Source: Streptomyces himalayensis subsp. himalayensis (GTDB lineage: Bacteria; Actinomycetota; Actinomycetes; Streptomycetales; Streptomycetaceae). From it: a DNA stretch of 64,000 nt. The position numbers and the translations under genes are program-made. The stretch lies in contig NZ_JACEHE010000001.1 of assembly GCF_013778455.1 (NCBI RefSeq), positions 558,001 through 622,000 on the forward strand, read 5' to 3'. Every line of letters starts with the position of its first letter. Position 1 is the stretch's first letter. Below are positions 1 through 9,483 of the stretch, piece after piece. The notes beneath the pieces are model-generated. The model saw only the letters and a program-made list of their open reading frames with translations, was not told the DNA's origin and ran no database searches.

Positions 1-213
1 ATCGTGCAGCTGTTCCGCGCCAAGACCGTGGACGTCTCGCCCGAGGCGGTCACCATCGAGGCCACCGGTTCCAGTGACAAGCTGGAGGCGATGCTGAAGA
101 TGCTGGAGCCCTTCGGCATCAAGGAGCTCGTCCAGTCCGGCACGATCGCCATCGGCCGCGGCTCCCGTTCGATCACCGACAGATCGTTGCGCGCTCTCGA
201 CCGGTCGGCCTGA
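1..213 (+). CDS. ilvN: Acetolactate synthase small subunit, C-terminal part (cut by window edge)
   Basis: Last 70 codons of the regulatory subunit of acetolactate synthase, which gives the catalytic subunit IlvB its feedback control by branched-chain amino acids at the first common step of valine, leucine and isoleucine synthesis. The window opens inside the gene (first codon ATC), so the N-terminal ACT domain is off the left edge. What remains is the IlvN C-terminal domain, ending with the family-like stretch GIKELVQSGTIAIGRG. It lies 127 bases upstream of ilvC on the same strand, the usual actinobacterial ilvB-ilvN-ilvC order. The identification is firm because of both sequence and context. 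Confidence 0.93.
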   Translation: MVQLFRAKTVDVSPEAVTIEATGSSDKLEAMLKMLEPFGIKELVQSGTIAIGRGSRSITDRSLRALDRSA

Positions 214-220
214 GCCGTAG

Positions 221-1339
<1,119 letters not shown>

Positions 1340-1353
1340 GTCCCGCACGGCAC

Positions 1354-1388
1354 AGGGCCGCTCCGCATCGGGGCGGCCCTGTTTCTTC
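1354..1388 (+). terminator. Intrinsic terminator after ilvC
   Basis: A 12-base-pair stem (1354-1365 with 1369-1380, one G-T pair) with a 3-base loop, followed by GTTTCTT. It ends the ilvC transcript. Confidence 0.85.
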
Positions 1389-1659
1389 GCCCGCTTCGCG
1401 GCCCGTCCAGGGCTGTATCCAACTCGTCCACCCACGGATGAGTGATCCTTCCGCCGAGGTGGAAAACGGCGCCCGGCAACCGCCACTACACTGCACAGAA
1501 ACGCGTCAGGCCCACAGCGTCGTGCGTCTTCCACGCGGCTAAGCGACTCCGAGTAAGTGCAGGCACGCGGGAACGCACCCGCACTTCCCCGGCGCCGCTC
1601 CCCTCCACCGCCTGCGGCCGTCGGGACGGCCGTCCGCATTGGGACTTGTGAGGACTCAC
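1389..1659 (+). other. serA upstream region with a hairpin next to the ribosome binding site
   Basis: There is no convincing gene here. TACACT at 1487-1492 could be a -10 element, which would give serA a leader of about 160 bases. A 7-base-pair hairpin (1615-1621 with 1626-1632, loop CGGG) ends 15 bases before the ribosome binding site at 1648-1654. I do not recognise a known riboswitch class. Confidence 0.35.
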
Positions 1660-3261
1660 GTGAGCACTGCGTCTCCGAAACCCGTCGTACTCATCGCTGA
1701 AGAGCTGTCGCCCGCCACCGTCGACGCGCTGGGGCCGGACTTCGAGATCCGGCACTGCAACGGAGCAGACCGAGCCGAGCTGCTCCCGGCCATCGCCGAG
1801 GTGGACGCCATCCTGATCCGTTCCGCGACGAAGGTCGATGCCGAGGCCATCGCCGCCGCGAACAAGCTGAAGGTCGTCGCACGAGCCGGCGTCGGCCTCG
1901 ACAACGTCGACGTCTCCGCCGCCACCAAGGCCGGCGTGATGGTCGTCAACGCCCCCACCTCCAATATCGTCACCGCCGCCGAGCTCGCCTGCGGCCTGCT
2001 CGTCGCCACCGCCCGCAACATCCCGCAGGCGAACGGCGCCCTCAAGAACGGCGAGTGGAAGCGCTCCAAGTACACGGGCGTCGAGCTGGCCGAGAAGACC
2101 CTCGGTGTCGTCGGCCTGGGCCGCATCGGCGCGCTGGTCGCCCAGCGCATGTCCGCGTTCGGCATGAAGATCGTCGCGTACGACCCCTACGTGCAGCCCG
2201 CGCGGGCCGCCCAGATGGGCGTGAAGGTCCTGTCCCTCGACGAGCTGCTCGAGGTCTCGGACTTCATCACCGTCCACCTGCCGAAGACGCCCGAGACCGT
2301 CGGTCTGATCGGTGACGAGGCGCTGCACAAGGTCAAGCCGTCGGTCCGCATCGTCAACGCAGCGCGCGGCGGCATCGTCGACGAGGAGGCGCTGTACTCG
2401 GCGCTCAAGGAGGGCCGCGTCGCCGGCGCCGGCCTCGACGTCTACGCGAAGGAGCCCTGCACGGACTCCCCGCTGTTCCAGTTCGACCAGGTCGTGTGCA
2501 CCCCGCACCTCGGCGCTTCGACGGACGAGGCGCAGGAGAAGGCGGGCATCGCGGTCGCCAAATCGGTTCGCCTCGCGCTCGCCGGTGAGCTCGTGCCGGA
2601 CGCGGTCAACGTCCAGGGCGGCGTGATCGCCGAGGACGTCAAGCCGGGTCTGCCGCTGGCCGAGAAGCTCGGCCGCATCTTCACCGCTCTCGCGGGCGAG
2701 GTCGCTGCCCGTCTGGACGTCGAGGTGTACGGCGAGATCACCCAGCACGACGTCAAGGTGCTCGAGCTCAGCGCGCTCAAGGGCGTGTTCGAGGACGTCG
2801 TCGACGAGACCGTGTCGTACGTCAACGCGCCGCTGTTCGCGCAGGAGCGCGGCGTCGAGGTCCGCCTGACGACGAGCAGCGAGTCGCCCGACCACCGCAA
2901 CGTCGTGACGGTGCGCGGCACCCTCTCGGGCGGCGAGGAGGTCTCGGTCTCCGGCACGCTGGCCGGGCCCAAGCACCTCCAGAAGATCGTGGCGATCGGC
3001 GACTACGACGTGGACCTGGCGCTCGCCGAGCACATGGTCGTCCTGCGCTACACCGACCGGCCGGGCGTCGTCGGCACGGTCGGCCGCATCCTCGGCGAGG
3101 CGGGCATCAACATCGCGGGCATGCAGGTGTCCCGCCACGATGTCGGCGGTGAGGCCCTGGCGGTCCTCACCGTGGACGACACGGTGCCGCAGTCGGTGCT
3201 CAGCGAGGTTGCCGAGGAGATCGGTGCGACGTCGTCGCGGTCGGTGAACCTCGTGGACTGA
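1660..3261 (+). CDS. serA: D-3-phosphoglycerate dehydrogenase
   Basis: First committed enzyme of serine synthesis, oxidising 3-phosphoglycerate with NAD+. The 533-residue length and layout match the long actinobacterial form: substrate domain, NAD-binding domain with GLGRIG at 152-157, an intervening domain near 315-445, and an ACT domain from about residue 455 to the end that usually binds serine for feedback inhibition. Catalytic-region motifs NAARGGIVDEEAL and CTPHLGASTDEA are intact. The GTG at 1660 is preceded by TGAGGA at a good distance; the frame is open to 1639 but without a better site. Transcribed alone between two terminators. Confidence 0.95.
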   Translation: MSTASPKPVVLIAEELSPATVDALGPDFEIRHCNGADRAELLPAIAEVDAILIRSATKVDAEAIAAANKLKVVARAGVGLDNVDVSAATKAGVMVVNAPTSNIVTAAELACGLLVATARNIPQANGALKNGEWKRSKYTGVELAEKTLGVVGLGRIGALVAQRMSAFGMKIVAYDPYVQPARAAQMGVKVLSLDELLEVSDFITVHLPKTPETVGLIGDEALHKVKPSVRIVNAARGGIVDEEALYSALKEGRVAGAGLDVYAKEPCTDSPLFQFDQVVCTPHLGASTDEAQEKAGIAVAKSVRLALAGELVPDAVNVQGGVIAEDVKPGLPLAEKLGRIFTALAGEVAARLDVEVYGEITQHDVKVLELSALKGVFEDVVDETVSYVNAPLFAQERGVEVRLTTSSESPDHRNVVTVRGTLSGGEEVSVSGTLAGPKHLQKIVAIGDYDVDLALAEHMVVLRYTDRPGVVGTVGRILGEAGINIAGMQVSRHDVGGEALAVLTVDDTVPQSVLSEVAEEIGATSSRSVNLVD

Positions 3262-3280
3262 GGTTCGCCGCGGAGCGTTT

Positions 3281-3322
3281 CGGGGCCCTGGTCACCTTGC
3301 GGTGGCCGGGGCCCCGTTTTCT
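3281..3322 (+). terminator. Intrinsic terminator after serA
   Basis: A 16-base-pair stem (3281-3296 with 3301-3316, two G-T pairs), a 4-base loop TTGC, then TTTTCTT. Confidence 0.92.
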
Positions 3323-3343
3323 TCCCCCACCCCGCGAAAATTC

Positions 3344-3440
3344 AGCCCGTCCGGCGCTTGAGGACGAGGCGGCGCAGCCGCCGATCAACGGGGTCCAGGG
3401 GGCGGAGCCCCATGGGTACGGGAAGGGGCGGGGTGGGGGA
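3344..3440. repeat. Dispersed intergenic repeat, copy 1
   Basis: About 97 bases beginning AGCCCGTCCGGCGCTTGAGG, continuing with two short GC hairpins and ending in a G-rich GGGTACGGGAAGGGGCGGGG. The same sequence, with substitutions in the hairpin arms, recurs at 19526-19622. Both copies lie between genes. I recall similar sequences from other Streptomyces intergenic regions; function unknown. Confidence 0.8.
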
Positions 3441-3458
3441 TTCAATCGCCTACCAGCC

Positions 3459-5012
3459 TCACACCGGCACCGTCTCCTCCTCGGGCGCCGGAGCCCCGCC
3501 ATCCCGCACCCGCACCCGGCGAAGCACAGCCGCCGCCAAGCCCGCCGCACCAAGCAAAAGCACAGTCGCCGCAACCGCCGCCGCCTGCATCCCACTGGTG
3601 AAGGCCTCCCGGGCCGCGGAAACCAGGGCGTCGTCGGCCCGCCCGGGAAGCTGCACCGCGACGGCCAACGCGCCGCCGAGCGTCTCGTGCGCCGCGGCGG
3701 GCGCGCCGTCCGGGACGCCATGACGGTAGACCGCGGTGCCGATGGACCCCAGGAGGGCCATCCCGAGCGCGCCGCCGAACTCCTGCCCGGTCTCCAGGAG
3801 TGAGGAGGCGGCGCCCGCCTTCTCGACGGGTGCGGTGCCCAGCGCCAGATCGGTCAGCTGGGACATCACGGTGACGATCCCGGAGGCGAGGACGCCCGCC
3901 CCGGCGAGCACCAGCCACAGCGAGTCCGTACCGGCGAGGGCCAGCAGGCCGTATCCGCACGCGGCGGTCATGAAGCCCGCCGAGACGACATGGGCGCGGT
4001 GCACACCGCGCTGCACCAACTGCGCGGCCACGGGCGCGGCGAAGCCGATCAGGACCGAGGGGAGCAGCGCCCACAGCGCGGCCTCCATCGCGCTCTTGCC
4101 GAGCACCGACTGCAGATACTGCGTGGTGAAGTACGCCGAACCCATCATTCCGAACGCGGCGACCAGGTTCAGGACGACGGCGGAGCCGAAGCCCTGCCCG
4201 CCGAACAGCGCGGGAGAGATCATCGGTGACGCGGAGGTGCGCTGGCGGCGTACGAAGAGGGCGGTGAAGACGAGGCCCACGGCGAGGGACAGGACGTAAA
4301 GCGGCTCGAAGCCCTCGGACGGGATCTCCTTGAGCCCGTAGATCACCGGCAGTACGGCGGCCATCGACAGCGGCACGCTCAGCAGATCGAAGCGGCCGGG
4401 CTCGGGGTTCCTGGACTCCGGGAGCAGGATCGGGCCGGTCACCAGCAGGAGCGCCATCGCCGGCAGGTTGACCAGGAAGACCGAGCCCCACCAGAAGTGC
4501 TCGACGAGGACGCCGCTCATCACCGAACCCAGTGCGACACCCCCGGTCATCACGGCGGACCAGATGCCGATGGCCTTCGTGCGCTGGGCCGGGTCGGTGA
4601 ACATCGTGCGGACGAGCGCCATCGTGGACGGCATCAGGGTCGCGCCGCCGATGCCGAGGACCGCGCGGGCCGCGATCAGGGTCTCGGCGCTGTCGGCGTA
4701 CGCGGCGACAAGTGAGGCCGCGCCGAAGGCCGCGGCGCCCAGCAGTAGCAGCCTGCGCCGGCCGATGCGGTCGCCGAGCGAGCCCATCGTCATCAGCAGG
4801 CCGGCGAGGACGAAGCCGTAGATGTCGAAGATCCACAGCTGTTGGGTGCCGCTGGGCTCGAGGTCGGCGCTGATCGCCGGGACCGCGAAGTAGAGGACGG
4901 ATACGTCCATGGAGACCAGCAGCAGCGGAAGCATCAGGACGGTGAGAGCGGTCCATTCGCGGCGCCCTGCGCGGGAGTTGGTGACCGGGGCGGTGCCCGT
5001 CGGGTTCGTCAT
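3459..5012 (-). CDS. MFS drug-efflux transporter, 14-helix DHA2 type
   Basis: Predicted proton-driven exporter of about 517 residues in the EmrB/QacA (DHA2) family, in the cytoplasmic membrane. The antiporter motif near residue 35 (SMDVSVLYFAVPAI), the loop 2-3 motif GSLGDRIGRRRLL and the motif C region GIGGATLMPST are all visible, and the hydrophobic segments fit 14 helices. I chose the ATG at 5012; a GTG at 5030 is in frame but lies inside the inverted repeat that should be the operator. It is divergent from a TetR gene 97 bases away, which is the common local-repressor arrangement. The substrate cannot be told from sequence; a cationic or aromatic antibiotic is typical. Confidence 0.9.
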   Translation of the reverse strand: MTNPTGTAPVTNSRAGRREWTALTVLMLPLLLVSMDVSVLYFAVPAISADLEPSGTQQLWIFDIYGFVLAGLLMTMGSLGDRIGRRRLLLLGAAAFGAASLVAAYADSAETLIAARAVLGIGGATLMPSTMALVRTMFTDPAQRTKAIGIWSAVMTGGVALGSVMSGVLVEHFWWGSVFLVNLPAMALLLVTGPILLPESRNPEPGRFDLLSVPLSMAAVLPVIYGLKEIPSEGFEPLYVLSLAVGLVFTALFVRRQRTSASPMISPALFGGQGFGSAVVLNLVAAFGMMGSAYFTTQYLQSVLGKSAMEAALWALLPSVLIGFAAPVAAQLVQRGVHRAHVVSAGFMTAACGYGLLALAGTDSLWLVLAGAGVLASGIVTVMSQLTDLALGTAPVEKAGAASSLLETGQEFGGALGMALLGSIGTAVYRHGVPDGAPAAAHETLGGALAVAVQLPGRADDALVSAAREAFTSGMQAAAVAATVLLLGAAGLAAAVLRRVRVRDGGAPAPEEETVPV

Positions 5013-5028
5013 GGGCAGGACTGTACGC

Positions 5029-5067
5029 ACGTCTTATACGTCTGTCTAGGACGCTCGTATAAGACGT
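5029..5067. promoter_or_regulatory. Probable TetR operator between the MFS pump and its regulator
   Basis: A perfect 12-base inverted repeat (ACGTCTTATACG at 5029-5040 and its complement at 5056-5067) with a 15-base spacer. A related half, GAGTATAGGAC, follows at 5068-5078. It covers the whole divergent promoter region, so one repressor could control both genes. Confidence 0.8.
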
Positions 5068-5109
5068 GAGTATAGGACGGTTGTCTGTACCGGCGATAGG
5101 GTGGGGCGC

Positions 5110-5724
5110 ATGGGACACCGCGAGGATCTGCTCGAAGGCGCGAAGCGATGCCTGCTGGAGAAGGGCTTTTCGCGCACGACGGCGCGCGACATCGTCAAGG
5201 AGTCCGGGACCAACCTGGGGTCGATCGGCTACCACTACGGATCGAAGGACGCCCTGCTCGCGCAGGCCTTCATCGCGCTGGTCGAGGACGTCGGCGACTC
5301 CTTCGGCGAGGAGGCGCTGGCCGGCGACGGCGTGGCTCCCGCGGGCTCGCTGGAACGCTTCCAGGAGATGTGGGGCAACGTCATCCGCACGTTCCCCGAA
5401 TCCCGTGCCATCTGGATGCTCAACCTCGAGTTCATCCTTCAGGCCGACCGCATGCCGGAGGCGCACGAGATCGTGAAGAAGGCGCTGCAGTACGGGCGGT
5501 CGGGTCTTGTCCCGATGTTCAGCGGCCGCCCCGAGGACGAACTCGACGACGAGACCGTGAACTCGGAGGGCCGCTTGTACCACACGATCCTCTGTGGCCT
5601 CCTGGTGCAGTGGCTCTTCGATCCGGAGTCGGCAACGGACGCCGGACAACTCACCGAGGGGCTGCGCCGGGTGATCGAGGCGGCGTCGAAGGCACCGGCG
5701 GGTCGGGGGACGGAGCACAGCTGA
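5110..5724 (+). CDS. TetR-family transcriptional repressor
   Basis: 204-residue TetR regulator. The N-terminal helix-turn-helix lies at about residues 22-46 (TTARDIVKESGTNLGSIGYH followed by YGSKDALL), and the rest is the variable ligand-binding domain. It is divergent from the DHA2 pump with a large palindrome between them, so it probably represses the pump and itself and is released by a pump substrate. I prefer the ATG at 5110; a GTG three codons earlier (5101) is also possible. The gene ends 18 bases before the stop of the convergent ABC operon. Confidence 0.9.
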   Translation: MGHREDLLEGAKRCLLEKGFSRTTARDIVKESGTNLGSIGYHYGSKDALLAQAFIALVEDVGDSFGEEALAGDGVAPAGSLERFQEMWGNVIRTFPESRAIWMLNLEFILQADRMPEAHEIVKKALQYGRSGLVPMFSGRPEDELDDETVNSEGRLYHTILCGLLVQWLFDPESATDAGQLTEGLRRVIEAASKAPAGRGTEHS

Positions 5725-5742
5725 CGCGTAGGGGGCACGGCG

Positions 5743-6432
5743 TCAGCGCTCGTCGACGATCCGCCCGTCCCGCATCTCGACGACCCGGTCGGAGAAGTGC
5801 CGTACGACGGCCATGTCGTGGCAGATGAAGAGATAGCCGAGGCCGAGGCGTTCCTGCAGGTCGGCGAGGAGGTTCAGGACGCCGGCGCGGAGTGACGGGT
5901 CGAGTGCCGAGACCGGTTCGTCGAGGACGAGCAGCCTGGGGTCGCCCGCGAGCGCGCGTGCGATGCCCGCGCGCTGGCACTGGCCGCCGGACAGCTCGTG
6001 CGGCCGCCGGTCGCCGTAGGCCGGGTCGAGCCCGACCAGATCGAGCAGCTCGGCGACCCGGGCGGGACCGGCCATGCGGTCCCACCGGCCCTGGACCCGC
6101 AGGGGTTCCGCCACGGCGTCCCGGATACGGCACCGGGGGCTGAGGGATCCGTACGGGTCCTGGAACACCGGCTGCATCGCCGGGCGCAGCGGCCGCAGGG
6201 CGCGCTCGTCCAGGGCCGTGAGCTCCCGGCCGTCGAACCACACCTCCCCGCCGTCGGGCCGGTGCAGTTGCAGCACGGCGGCGGCCGTCGACGACTTGCC
6301 GCAGCCCGAGGGCCCGACCAGGGCGAGGGTTTCACCGGCGGCCAAGTCGAACGACACATGGTCGACGGCGACGAACGATCCGTAGCGGACGACCAGGTCG
6401 CGCACGTCCAGCAGGGCGCTTGCGGGGCTCAC
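5743..6432 (-). CDS. ABC transporter ATPase, OppF/DppF type
   Basis: Second ATPase of a peptide/nickel-type ABC importer, 229 residues. Walker A GPSGCGKSS is at 40-48, the Q-loop in FQDPYGSLSPR, the signature ELSGGQCQRAGIARAL and Walker B LLVLDEPVSALD follow. It stops soon after the ATPase core and lacks the cysteine-containing C-terminal extension common in OppF proteins. Its GTG start overlaps the stop of the upstream ATPase by four bases (GTGA), so translation is probably coupled. Last gene of a four-gene operon read right to left (10982 to 5743). Confidence 0.92.
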   Translation of the reverse strand: MSPASALLDVRDLVVRYGSFVAVDHVSFDLAAGETLALVGPSGCGKSSTAAAVLQLHRPDGGEVWFDGRELTALDERALRPLRPAMQPVFQDPYGSLSPRCRIRDAVAEPLRVQGRWDRMAGPARVAELLDLVGLDPAYGDRRPHELSGGQCQRAGIARALAGDPRLLVLDEPVSALDPSLRAGVLNLLADLQERLGLGYLFICHDMAVVRHFSDRVVEMRDGRIVDER

Positions 6433-7553
6433 ACATTCTCCAGGAACAACTCGGCGGGGCGGTCCGGCAGTTCACTCCACCGGTGGCAGGCCACCTCGCG
6501 TTCGCCGTCGCCGAGGCGCTGCGGCTCGGGCAGCTCCGTACGACAGCGGTCGTCGTCGGCGAGTTCGGCCGGTTCGGCCGGTTCGGCCGGTTCGGCCGGT
6601 TCGGCCGGTTCGGCCCGCCTGGCCAGGGGGCAGCGCGGCGCGAAGGCGCAGCCGGGCAGCAGTTCGGCGAGCGTGGGCGGGGCTCCGGCGATCGACGGGA
6701 GACGGCGGCCGGCGACCGGGCCGCCTCGTGCACGACCCGGCAGCGGTTCCGCCGAGGGCAGAGCCGGGGAGAGGTCCGGGGGGAGGGAGGCGAGCAGTCC
6801 GGCGGTGTACGGGGCCCGGGGCCGGGCGAACACCTCGTCCACCGGACCCGATTCGACGGCCCTGCCCGCGTACATCACCAGCATCCGGTCGGCGTGCTCC
6901 TCGACGGCCGCGAGGTCATGGGTGACCAGGACGAGGGACGCGCCCGTCTCCTCGCGCCGCCGGGCCAGCAGTTCGAGTACATGCCGCTGGGTGCCGGGGT
7001 CGAGGGCGGTGGTGGGTTCGTCGGCCACCACGAGCTCCGGTTCGTTGATCATGGCCATCGCGATGACGGCACGCTGGCGCATACCCCCGGAGAACTCGTG
7101 AGGATACGCACGCGCCCTGCGCCCCGCGTCCGCGATCCCGACCTGCTCCAGCGCCGCGACGGCCCTGGCCCGCGCCTCCTTGCGCGAGACGCGGCGCACG
7201 GACCGCACGGCGGCGGCGAGTTGGTCGCCGACCGCGTGGACGGGCGACAGCGCGGACAGGGCGTCCTGCGGGACGAGCGCGATCCGACGCCCCCACAGCC
7301 CGGCGTACACCTGGCGGCGCGCACCGACGAGCTCGGTCTCGCCGCGCAGCCGGGCGCTTCCCGCCGCCGTCGCCCCGCGCGGCAGCATGCCGAGCAGAGC
7401 GCGAGCGGTCAGGGACTTTCCAGCGCCCGACTCGCCCACGATCGCGAGGACTTCGCCGTCGCGCACGTCGAAGGAGAGTCCACGTACTGCATCAACCGGC
7501 CCGATGGCGATCCGCAGGTCGCGCACCGACAGCAGGGGATCAGCGGGGTGCAA
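6429..7553 (-). CDS. ABC transporter ATPase, OppD/DppD type, with an Ala-Glu-Pro repeat
   Basis: First ATPase of the peptide-type importer, about 374 residues. Walker A GESGAGKS is at 40-47; signature EFSGGMRQRAVIAMAM and Walker B LVVADEPTTALD are intact. The C-terminal oligopeptide-transporter extension has the usual cysteines (GCAFAPRCPLA, then DRC and VACHRW). Between the second and third cysteines sits a run of Ala-Glu-Pro triplets encoded by a 9-base tandem repeat. I chose a TTG start at 7553 because AAGGAG lies 8 bases upstream and the product then begins directly before the ATPase fold. The reading frame is open much further upstream, but that part is the shadow of the permease gene, which this gene overlaps by 14 bases. 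Confidence 0.88.
   Translation of the reverse strand: MHPADPLLSVRDLRIAIGPVDAVRGLSFDVRDGEVLAIVGESGAGKSLTARALLGMLPRGATAAGSARLRGETELVGARRQVYAGLWGRRIALVPQDALSALSPVHAVGDQLAAAVRSVRRVSRKEARARAVAALEQVGIADAGRRARAYPHEFSGGMRQRAVIAMAMINEPELVVADEPTTALDPGTQRHVLELLARRREETGASLVLVTHDLAAVEEHADRMLVMYAGRAVESGPVDEVFARPRAPYTAGLLASLPPDLSPALPSAEPLPGRARGGPVAGRRLPSIAGAPPTLAELLPGCAFAPRCPLARRAEPAEPAEPAEPAEPAELADDDRCRTELPEPQRLGDGEREVACHRWSELPDRPAELFLENV
6563..6615. repeat. 9-base microsatellite inside the OppD-type gene
   Basis: About six tandem copies of GTTCGGCCG (plus strand), read on the minus strand as Ala-Glu-Pro repeats. Copy-number change by slippage would stay in frame. Confidence 0.95.
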
Positions 7554-9483
7554 GGGAGGTCTCCTTCCGCGTTCGGGAAAGCGTGGTGAGGCCGCGGTGG
7601 GCCCCGGAGCCGCGGACTCCCGCCCACCGCGGGAACAGGGGGTTGCGGGCCCGGCCCGGGCGGGCGCTCCCATACCCCCCGTACGCCGCCAGCGACACCG
7701 CCAGTCCCGCGAGCACGGCCAGCGCGGCCGCCGGGGCCAGGGCCGCCCACGGGGCGCGCTCCACATAGGCGCGGGACTCGTCCAGCAGCAGGCCCCACTC
7801 CGGGGCGGGCGGCTGCGCGCCGAGTCCCAGGAAGCCGAGCGAGGCGAGGGCCAGCGCGATACCGGGCAGGCGCAGGACCGCGTGGCGGGCCACCGGAGCG
7901 GCCACCGAGGGCAGGACGTGCCGGGTGAGGATCCACACCGGGGTCGCGCCGATCGCCTTCTGGGCGGTGAGGAACGCGGAGGCGCGTACCTCCTGGACAA
8001 GCGCCGCCGCGTGCGCGGCCAGCGGCGGCCAGGAGATGAGAGCGACCGCCAGCGAGGCACCGCCCGTGCCGGGACCGAGCACCGCGGCGACCAGGATGCC
8101 GACGATCACCGGCGGCAGGGCGTTGGCGATGTCCGACGCACCCGCGGTGAACAGCGGCAGAAACCCGAGGCACAGCGCCAGCAGAAAGCTGGCCAGGCAG
8201 ACGGCGGCCGCCGTGCCGACCGTCGAGGCCGCACCGTGCCCCAGCCGCGCCAGCACATCGCGCCCGAGACCGTCCGTGCCCAGCGGATGCGCCCAGGACG
8301 GCGAGGCCAGCCGGGCTGCCGTGTCCACCGTGTACGGGTCGCGCAGCAGCCCCCAGCCGACAGCCGTCACGAGGACCGCCGCGAGGACGACCGGCACCAC
8401 CGGGTGCACGCGCACCGGCCGTGCCGCGGGCAGCGTGAGCCCCGCGTCGCGCAGCGCGGGCCCGAGCAGCCGGCGCCGCAGCAGCGTGGCCGCCGCCCCC
8501 GCCGCCAGGCCCAGCGCGAGCAGCGCCAGCACCGCGCCCTGGAGGAGTGGCAGATCCTGCGACTTGGCCGCGCCGAGCGCCGTACGGCCGATGCCGGGCA
8601 CCGCGAACACGGTCTCGACGGCGACCGCGCCACCGGTCAGACCGACGGCGACCATCCCGAACTGCGGGACCAGCGGCGGCAGTACGCGCCGCAGCGCCGC
8701 CGCCGCAATCCGGGCGCGGCTCCCGCCCGAGCCGCGCCACAGCTCCGCCCAGCGCTCCTCGAGCACGGCGGGCAGCGCGTCCGCGACCAACCGCCCGAGC
8801 AGCCCGCCGGCCGGCACCCCGAGCGCGACGGCGGGCAGCACCATGTACGCAGGCCCCTGCCAGCCGGACGTCGGCAGCCAGCCGAGCCAGACCCCGCAGA
8901 CGACAAGCGCCACGGTCGCCAGCAGGAATTCGGGCATCGCGGCGAGCATCGCGGCGAAGGCGCCCGCCGTGCCCCGGCCGCGTACCAGGACGGGCGCCAC
9001 CAGCACGGCCCCGACCAGCAGCGCCACCGCCAGCGAGGCGCCCATCAGGCCGAGTGAGACCTGCAGCCCGGCGACCACGGACGGCAGCACGTCGGTGCCC
9101 GACACCCATGACGTGCCGAGATCGCCGCGCAGCAACCCGGCCGCCCAACTACCCAGCAGGCGAAGAGGGCCCGCGTCCAGCCCGAGGTCCGCGCGGATCG
9201 AGTTCAGCGCCTCCGCCGTGGCCTCCTGCTCGGCGGACCGGGCCCGCAGCACCGTCAGCGCCGGGTCCCTGCCGGACAGCCAGGGCAGCAGCCCCACCGT
9301 GGCGATCACGAGGCCGAGGCAGACCACACGGGTGATTCCGGCCCGCACCTTCGGCCCCGCGCCTGCGCTGGCCCACGCGCTCAGCCGGGTCCACGCGACG
9401 AGCCGCGCCCGCACACCCGACCACGCGGTACGTGCGCCGGCCCGGCTCCGCGCGCGGGCCCTCGTGTCCGGTGCGTCCTTCAC
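7540..9483 (-). CDS. Fused DppB-DppC permease of a peptide-type ABC importer
   Basis: A 647-residue membrane protein in which both permease subunits of an Opp/Dpp/Nik-type importer are joined in one chain. Residues about 45-320 match DppB/OppB, with the coupling region RRVLPPLVPQFG and the ETVFAVPGIGR motif. Residues about 345-610 match DppC/OppC, with HPLGTDGLGRDVLARL, the coupling loop AIGATPVWILTRHVLP and GFLGLGAQPPAPEWG. The joining segment near 325-350 is an arginine-rich hydrophilic stretch. The two halves normally are separate genes. The GTG start overlaps the stop of the binding-protein gene by four bases, and its 3' end overlaps the OppD-type gene. The frame is continuous with no sign of an error. 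Confidence 0.9.
   Translation of the reverse strand: MKDAPDTRARARSRAGARTAWSGVRARLVAWTRLSAWASAGAGPKVRAGITRVVCLGLVIATVGLLPWLSGRDPALTVLRARSAEQEATAEALNSIRADLGLDAGPLRLLGSWAAGLLRGDLGTSWVSGTDVLPSVVAGLQVSLGLMGASLAVALLVGAVLVAPVLVRGRGTAGAFAAMLAAMPEFLLATVALVVCGVWLGWLPTSGWQGPAYMVLPAVALGVPAGGLLGRLVADALPAVLEERWAELWRGSGGSRARIAAAALRRVLPPLVPQFGMVAVGLTGGAVAVETVFAVPGIGRTALGAAKSQDLPLLQGAVLALLALGLAAGAAATLLRRRLLGPALRDAGLTLPAARPVRVHPVVPVVLAAVLVTAVGWGLLRDPYTVDTAARLASPSWAHPLGTDGLGRDVLARLGHGAASTVGTAAAVCLASFLLALCLGFLPLFTAGASDIANALPPVIVGILVAAVLGPGTGGASLAVALISWPPLAAHAAALVQEVRASAFLTAQKAIGATPVWILTRHVLPSVAAPVARHAVLRLPGIALALASLGFLGLGAQPPAPEWGLLLDESRAYVERAPWAALAPAAALAVLAGLAVSLAAYGGYGSARPGRARNPLFPRWAGVRGSGAHRGLTTLSRTRKETSLAPR

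Noticed and set aside
1439..1543. 34-codon frame in the serA upstream region as a possible serine leader peptide
   Set aside because: Only three serine codons, no ribosome binding site and no terminator/anti-terminator pair downstream.
1486..3138. Long minus-strand frame opposite serA
   Set aside because: Same kind of shadow; it covers the serA coding sequence and regulatory region without motif or ribosome binding site.
7554..8060. Upstream extension of the OppD-type gene
   Set aside because: It is antiparallel-free but out of frame with the permease coding sequence and has no motif; the TTG at 7553 with AAGGAG begins directly at the ATPase fold.
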